A stretch of DNA of 64,000 bases from DATLMR01 sp035634255 (GTDB lineage Bacteria; Acidobacteriota; Blastocatellia; UBA7656): the NCBI GenBank assembly GCA_035634255.1, contig DASQDI010000064.1:6667-70666 (forward strand), written 5' to 3'. Both the position numbers and the translations under genes were made by a program. Shown piece after piece: positions 59,937 to 64,000 of the stretch (within the stretch, counting starts at the first letter, position 1; every line of letters begins with the position of its first letter). The notes below the pieces were generated by a model. It ran no database searches. It was not told where the DNA came from and saw nothing but the letters and a program-made list of their open reading frames with translations.

Positions 59937-60824
59937 TCAAATGATGTCGGCCATCGTCGCTTCCACCCGCTTGAAGTATATGTAGGAAGCAGAGAGCAAA
60001 ACAACGGAAGTCACGGCGGCAACCCCGAGGGAAGCCCCGTCCGGGGCCCCCCCGTGTAAGACCACCCGGCGGAAATTCTCGATTATACCCACCATCGGGT
60101 TCAGCAGGTAGAAGGGGCGCAGGGCGTCCGGCACGGCGCTGAGCGGGTAGGCGACGGGCGTCGCGAACATCCACACCTGTAGCAACAGGGGCATCGCCAC
60201 CCCTATGTCGCGGAACCGCACCTGCATCGCCGACAGGAAGAGAGAGACGGCGGAGACGAAGACCGTCAGTATGACGATTATCGGGGCCGCGTAGAAGGCA
60301 TTCAGGGTCAGGGGCACTCTGTAATAGACCATCAACGCCGCCAGCACGCTCGACGCTATGACGAGGTCGAACAGGGCGGCGACCACGTAGGTGAGCGGGA
60401 GAATCTCCCGCGGGAAATAGACCTTCGTGATCAGGGGTGAGTTGCTGACCAGCCCGTTCGCGCCGTTCGACAGGGCGGTCGAGAAGTAGGTCCAGGGCAG
60501 AAGCGCCGTGTAGACGAAAGCCGCGTAAGGGGTCCCCTCGCTCGGCATCCTGACTATCAGCGAAAAGACCAGCGTGAACAAAACCATGATGGAGAGCGGT
60601 TGCAGGATCGCCCACGATATGCCGAGCACGGTCTGTTTGTACCGGACCTTGATGCGGTGAACGCTCAGGGTGTAGAGCAAGTCTCTGTACTCGACAAACC
60701 GCGCGAGGTTGCGGGCGAGGTCCAGGCGCATGAGCGAGGGCGGGCGTATCACCGTCTCGCGCCTTGGGGCGCTGCGGCTCCGCGACTCGTTCTGCGCCGG
60801 ACCGGGCGAATAGCTGATGCTCAT
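59937..60824 (-). CDS. wzm: Glycan ABC exporter permease (Wzm-type, ABC-2)
   Basis: This 295-residue inner-membrane protein has about six helices: YRDLLYTLSVHRIKVRYKQT as amphipathic lead, then AILQPLSIMVLFTLVFSLIV, PYAAFVYTALLPWTYFSTAL, YVVAALFDLVIASSVLAALM, AAPIIVILTVFVSAVSLFLS, the QVWMFATPVAYPLSAVPDAL segment and a final AAVTSVVLLSASYIYF. It matches the ABC-2/TagG-Wzm family that moves lipid-linked polysaccharide across the membrane. It opens the glycan operon; the upstream 560 bp have no gene. Confidence 0.94.
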   Translation of the reverse strand: MSISYSPGPAQNESRSRSAPRRETVIRPPSLMRLDLARNLARFVEYRDLLYTLSVHRIKVRYKQTVLGISWAILQPLSIMVLFTLVFSLIVRMPSEGTPYAAFVYTALLPWTYFSTALSNGANGLVSNSPLITKVYFPREILPLTYVVAALFDLVIASSVLAALMVYYRVPLTLNAFYAAPIIVILTVFVSAVSLFLSAMQVRFRDIGVAMPLLLQVWMFATPVAYPLSAVPDALRPFYLLNPMVGIIENFRRVVLHGGAPDGASLGVAAVTSVVLLSASYIYFKRVEATMADII

Positions 60825-61382
60825 TTTGCTCTATGACCCTCAGTCAATTTTTGCTCCCCGCCTCTTCGTCGCCTCCGGTAACAACAGTAAGCCCCTCGTC
60901 TCTTACGGGTCAATTGCAGGGGCGTTTCCTGGGCCTATTTCATTGAATTAATAGGGGACGACATAACTTATCCACGAGCAAACAGGCTAGTCTATGTGAA
61001 GATAAACAGATCGCGAGGTTTTGCATCTGACAGCTTATGGGCCTTTAATCCAGCAATTACTCCAACGATGTCAAATGCATAGTGTCACATCACTGCCATT
61101 AACACAGACTTCATCGGTCTTACATATACTTGGAACCGGCGGGGATTTTCAAAAAGCGCCCTCGCGAAAATCGGGCGGCGTAGTCTGTCTAAGACGCGGA
61201 ATATAACAGTTTACAGCGATGTATATCACATATGAACCGGGCCGGCCGCTCGGGCAGGGACCGCCCCGTCCGCCATAGCGCATAAGCGACGCGAAGCTAC
61301 GCTCTTTCGCTTTTCGGTTGATGCACGACTTGTCAGGATCGACGGAGTGGGAGGCCCGCATGGCCCTATGAAGGGCGGGCGA
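60825..61382. other. Intergenic region upstream of the glycan operon
   Basis: No gene is supported in these ~560 bases. The G+C content is locally lower around 60940-61130, as in promoter regions. On the minus strand TTGACC, 17 nt and TTACTG near 60885-60920 could be a weak promoter for the wzm gene. Short ORFs on both strands lack ribosome-binding sites. Confidence 0.4.
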
Positions 61383-61769
61383 TTACCTGCCGGGCACTTT
61401 GCCCGCGAGCAGCTGGTTAATCGCCTGGAGCAGAATGTCGAAACCTTCCAGTTTGTGTAGAGCTATGTCGGCCCCCGCGTCGAGCGCGGCCGACAGGTAC
61501 TTTTTGCTGTGCGAGGACATGGCTATGATCGGCACGTGGGCGAACTCCGGCATTCTTCGCAGCCTGTGAATGAACTCCAACCCGGTCATCCCAGGCATGC
61601 CGAGGTCGGTCAGTATAACGTTCGGCTTAAACTGTGAGATCTGCTCAAGGGCCGTCGAGCAGTTGTCCACGGTGATGACATTAAGACCTTCAAGCTCTAA
61701 AAGACGGCGTAAGGAATCGAGCACGTCCGCGTTATCTTCGGCCACCAGAATCGAGGCTTTACTCATCAT
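61383..61769 (-). CDS. Single-domain response regulator (CheY-like receiver)
   Basis: This ~128-residue receiver domain has no output domain. The acidic pair is in SILVAEDNADVLDSL, the phospho-acceptor Asp55 in VILTDLGMPGMTG, the switch Ser in IIAMSSHSKKY and the conserved Lys in ALHKLEGF. Such proteins relay phosphoryl groups or act by binding a partner. No histidine kinase gene adjoins it. The start is the first of two ATGs (61769), with GGTGG upstream; the ORF extends further but without support. Confidence 0.92.
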   Translation of the reverse strand: MMSKASILVAEDNADVLDSLRRLLELEGLNVITVDNCSTALEQISQFKPNVILTDLGMPGMTGLEFIHRLRRMPEFAHVPIIAMSSHSKKYLSAALDAGADIALHKLEGFDILLQAINQLLAGKVPGR

Positions 61770-62149
61770 TAATCCACCTTGCCTCCCATAATCAGACAGT
61801 GAATGCATCAATTCATATGCCGGCAGGTGAAATGAGATAACTTGTTGATAATATTAAAGCCCCTGTTGGATTCAAGTATTAAATCATCTCGCGTCCAGGA
61901 CAAGAAACGTTGCATTTCAGTTCATTTTCTCCCGTGTCTTCGCATGCCTGAAAGGGCCTTTCGCCCGCTCTGAAACCTGTGCCACGGTTTCGCCGGAAGC
62001 AAGGTTTTCAGGGCTTAAGTCGCGGCACTTTAATTGCCTGATTGCCTGCGTTTTCCTTCGAGAAGCAAAAAAAGTTTATGAATCCCGACAAAGATGGGAC
62101 ATAAGCGGGCACGGATGTACGACGGACCTTCGCAACCGGAGAATAGGTA
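61770..62149. other. Divergent intergenic region, response regulator / PLD-like gene
   Basis: This gap separates two divergent genes and contains the minus promoter candidate at 61848-61875. Nothing else was recognised. GGAG at 8 nt before the ATG at 62150 serves the plus-strand gene. Confidence 0.5.
61848..61875 (-). promoter_or_regulatory. Promoter candidate of the response regulator
   Basis: On the minus strand TTGAAT (61875-61870), 16 nt, TATTAT (61853-61848), about 80 nt ahead of the ATG at 61769. Both boxes are two substitutions from consensus. Confidence 0.4.
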
Positions 62150-64000
62150 ATGGCCATGTTTATTAAAGTTCGTTTTGCGTATGCATTCATTTTGATTATG
62201 GGCTCTCTTTTCCTTCTGCCCCAGCAGTCGCGCGCGCAGGAGCGGCTCTGCGACCCTTCGTTCGAGTTCTGCTACTGGCCTCTGATCGACTCCGTCAACG
62301 CCGAGAATGTCGGGATAGACCTGGCGATTTACATGATAGAGCTGCCCGGACTGGCGAACGCGATAATCAGCAGGCACCAGGCGGGGGTGGCCGTCCGCAT
62401 CATCGTCGAGCCTCGGGCCAACATAAAATTCCCCGGAAATCAGGCGCTCCTGGACCAGTTCAGGGCGGCGGGGATTCCCATGCGTTACAAGCTCGGCGAT
62501 GGGATTCTGCACTCCAAGATGATGCTGCTCGCGGGGCAGAATAAAGTCGTCTTCAGCGGCTCCAATTTCGGGGACGCGGATGTCGGGCCATACGAGCCAT
62601 TCGCCAATTACGTAGACGGAGCCTGGTACTTCAGCGACGACCCGGCCGTGGTCAACAGCTGCAAGACCCGCCTGGACGACATCTGGACCAACACGACTCT
62701 TTATGGGAACTATGCCAACATTAACGGCCCCCTGACGCGCAGGTACCCGACCTTCCCCATCGACCCCTCGATGAACTTCGTGCCGAATTCGAACCCCCTG
62801 GAAGATTACGGCAGGCGGGCGATGGACCGGATAGACCGGGAGAGCCAGAAGATCGACATCACCATGTACCGCATCACGGACACGGCCATCACCGACGCGG
62901 TCCTCAGGGCCGTGGGCCGCGGCGTTCAGGTCCGCCTGCTCGCCGAGCCTCTCGAATACCGATTCAACTCCGACAGGTTCAGCGCGCAGGTGACCGGCCC
63001 TTACAACATCGACCGCCTCTTCGCGGCGGGGGTGCAGATCAGGATGCGAAAGCACCGGGGGCTCAATCATCAGAAGTCCCTGCAACTGTACAGTCAGGGC
63101 ATGACAATCTTCGGCTCCTCGAATTGGGGCGTGGAGTCTTACAACTCCGAGGAGGAGCACAACTACTTCACGACCAAGCCGTGGTTCTTCGACTGGTTCG
63201 TCAATCAATTCGACAGGAAGTGGAACTCGGCGACGGAGTACGAAGCGTTCGTGCCGCAGCCGCCCGACATTCCCTCTAATATATCTCCGACCAACGGGGC
63301 GGCTGCGCAACTGACTCCGGTCACTCTGTCCTGGGAAGGCGGGCGGTGGGCGCACAAGTATGACATCTACGTCGGGACGAATGCGAACAGCCTGCAACTC
63401 GTCGCGTCAGACGTGATCACGGGGCCTCCCGGCGCGGCAGGCCCGGAGAACTACACCCTGTCCGGGCTGCAATCCGGGACCACGTATCACTGGCGAGTGG
63501 TGGGAAAGACGATGGCAAACCGGACGGCCACCGGGCCGATCTGGAGCTTTACGACCGGGGGCGCTTCGCCTCCGCCTCAAGCCCCCACAGTGAGCGGCAT
63601 ATCTCCGGCGTCAGGGACGACTCTCGGAGGAACCACTGTGACAATCACCGGGGCTAATTTCGCGGCGGGCGCGACGGTGAGTTTCGGGGGCGCGGCGGCC
63701 ACGAATGTAATCGTGACGAGCGGCACGTCGATTAGCGCCAGAACGCCGGCTCACGCGGCCGGAGCGGTCAACGTGGTGGTGACAAACAGCAATGGACAGA
63801 GCGGCACATTAACCGGCGGTTATACGTACGTATCGCCTCCTCCTCCTCCTCCTCCACCGCCGCCGTCCGGTACCGACGTCGTGCTCTACGCGGCCGAAGC
63901 CCCCGTCAAAGCTGGCGCCTGGGCCGTAGTCTCAGACCCGTCGGCTGCGGGAGCCGCCCGCCTTCACAACCCCGACGCCGGAGCGGCCAAGGTGTCTACC
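62150..64000 (+). CDS. Secreted phospholipase-D-like protein with IPT/TIG domain (runs off window)
   Basis: The first 617 codons are open to the right edge. A signal peptide (VRFAYAFILIMGSLFLLPQQ, cleaved near SRAQ) is followed by two PLD-like halves with HxK motifs, LHSKMMLLAG near residue 120 and LNHQKSLQLYSQG near 306, each followed by a GS-N segment (FSGSNFGDA, FGSSNWGVE). The Asp of the full HxKx4D signature is absent in both (Ala and Tyr). A fibronectin-like region (~390-470), an IPT/TIG domain (~480-560; SGISPASGTTLGGTTVTITG), a poly-Pro linker and the start of another beta domain (DVVLYAAEAPVKAGAWAVV) follow. It may cleave phosphodiesters or bind surfaces outside the cell. A 455-residue antisense ORF is a shadow. 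Confidence 0.9.
   Translation, partial: MAMFIKVRFAYAFILIMGSLFLLPQQSRAQERLCDPSFEFCYWPLIDSVNAENVGIDLAIYMIELPGLANAIISRHQAGVAVRIIVEPRANIKFPGNQALLDQFRAAGIPMRYKLGDGILHSKMMLLAGQNKVVFSGSNFGDADVGPYEPFANYVDGAWYFSDDPAVVNSCKTRLDDIWTNTTLYGNYANINGPLTRRYPTFPIDPSMNFVPNSNPLEDYGRRAMDRIDRESQKIDITMYRITDTAITDAVLRAVGRGVQVRLLAEPLEYRFNSDRFSAQVTGPYNIDRLFAAGVQIRMRKHRGLNHQKSLQLYSQGMTIFGSSNWGVESYNSEEEHNYFTTKPWFFDWFVNQFDRKWNSATEYEAFVPQPPDIPSNISPTNGAAAQLTPVTLSWEGGRWAHKYDIYVGTNANSLQLVASDVITGPPGAAGPENYTLSGLQSGTTYHWRVVGKTMANRTATGPIWSFTTGGASPPPQAPTVSGISPASGTTLGGTTVTITGANFAAGATVSFGGAAATNVIVTSGTSISARTPAHAAGAVNVVVTNSNGQSGTLTGGYTYVSPPPPPPPPPPSGTDVVLYAAEAPVKAGAWAVVSDPSAAGAARLHNPDAGAAKVST

Noticed and set aside
59905..60615. Minus-strand ORF of 236 residues overlapping the wzm gene
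   Set aside because: It is the same strand in another frame inside the permease gene, rich in Arg/Gly/His with no hydrophobic segments, so a shadow frame.
62030..63397. Minus-strand ORF of 455 residues
   Set aside because: It lies antisense to the phospholipase-D-like gene, which has a signal peptide, a ribosome-binding site and clear domains; the antisense protein has no recognisable motif and mirrors the codon bias of the plus strand.

Overview
The window is about 60 % G+C and looks like an Acidobacteriota chromosome (or a contig from a relative). The best taxonomic marker is an 817-residue stand-alone permease at 43504-45957 with two FtsX-like halves, the 'acidobacterial duplicated orphan permease' type. 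The assignment is inferred from gene content only; no rRNA, tRNA, CRISPR array or transposase was seen.

Region 1 (1-15417, all minus) is a hybrid NRPS-PKS locus. In transcription order it holds a PvdQ/penicillin-acylase-like Ntn hydrolase, a 2857-residue FAAL-ACP-C-A-PCP-C-A-PCP synthetase whose A-domain codes read as Ala and Thr, an odd C-luciferase-like monooxygenase-PCP protein without an A domain and with a damaged PCP serine site, and the first part of a PKS (KS). Together they suggest an acylated Ala-Thr peptide extended by polyketide chemistry and perhaps deacylated later.

Region 2 (about 15.7-35.2 kb) is a patchwork of small, mostly minus-strand, functionally unrelated genes (GNAT, ankyrin, PIN, nitrilase, acetyltransferase, VOC, methyltransferase, Asp/Glu racemase, DUF5990, DinB, LamG, ABM, NTF2). 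Several are separated by imperfect palindromes of about 86-93 bp ending in GTTRRRY/RYYYAAC-like boxes. I read these as attC-like recombination sites of a sedentary integron cassette array; no integrase is in the window. The region also holds a deiodinase-like thioredoxin-fold gene interrupted by an in-frame TGA and followed by a bacterial SECIS-like hairpin, so probably a selenoprotein.

Region 3 (36.2-43.4 kb, minus) is the most unusual part. A 191-residue protein made of ten R-P-E-V-V-T-E-V-A-P-E-type repeats, with its own promoter and a strong ribosome-binding site, sits between a 2-oxoglutarate/Fe(II) oxygenase gene and a B12-type radical SAM 'RiPP maturation' enzyme gene. These are followed by a large fusion of a phosphoribosyltransferase-like domain, AMMECR1 domain(s) and an alpha/alpha-toroid-like domain. 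I propose a multicore RiPP-like pathway that I do not recognise as a described class.

Region 4 (43.5-60.8 kb, minus) has the duplicated permease and a GH43-like enzyme, then a surface-glycan locus: Wzm/Wzt ABC exporter, six GT2-type enzymes (one fused to a methyltransferase), two GT4 enzymes, a kinase-like/methyltransferase fusion, a polysaccharide deacetylase and a GNAT. Two of the GT2 genes share a nearly identical 402-bp segment. The window ends with a single-domain response regulator and a secreted phospholipase-D-like protein that runs off the right edge.
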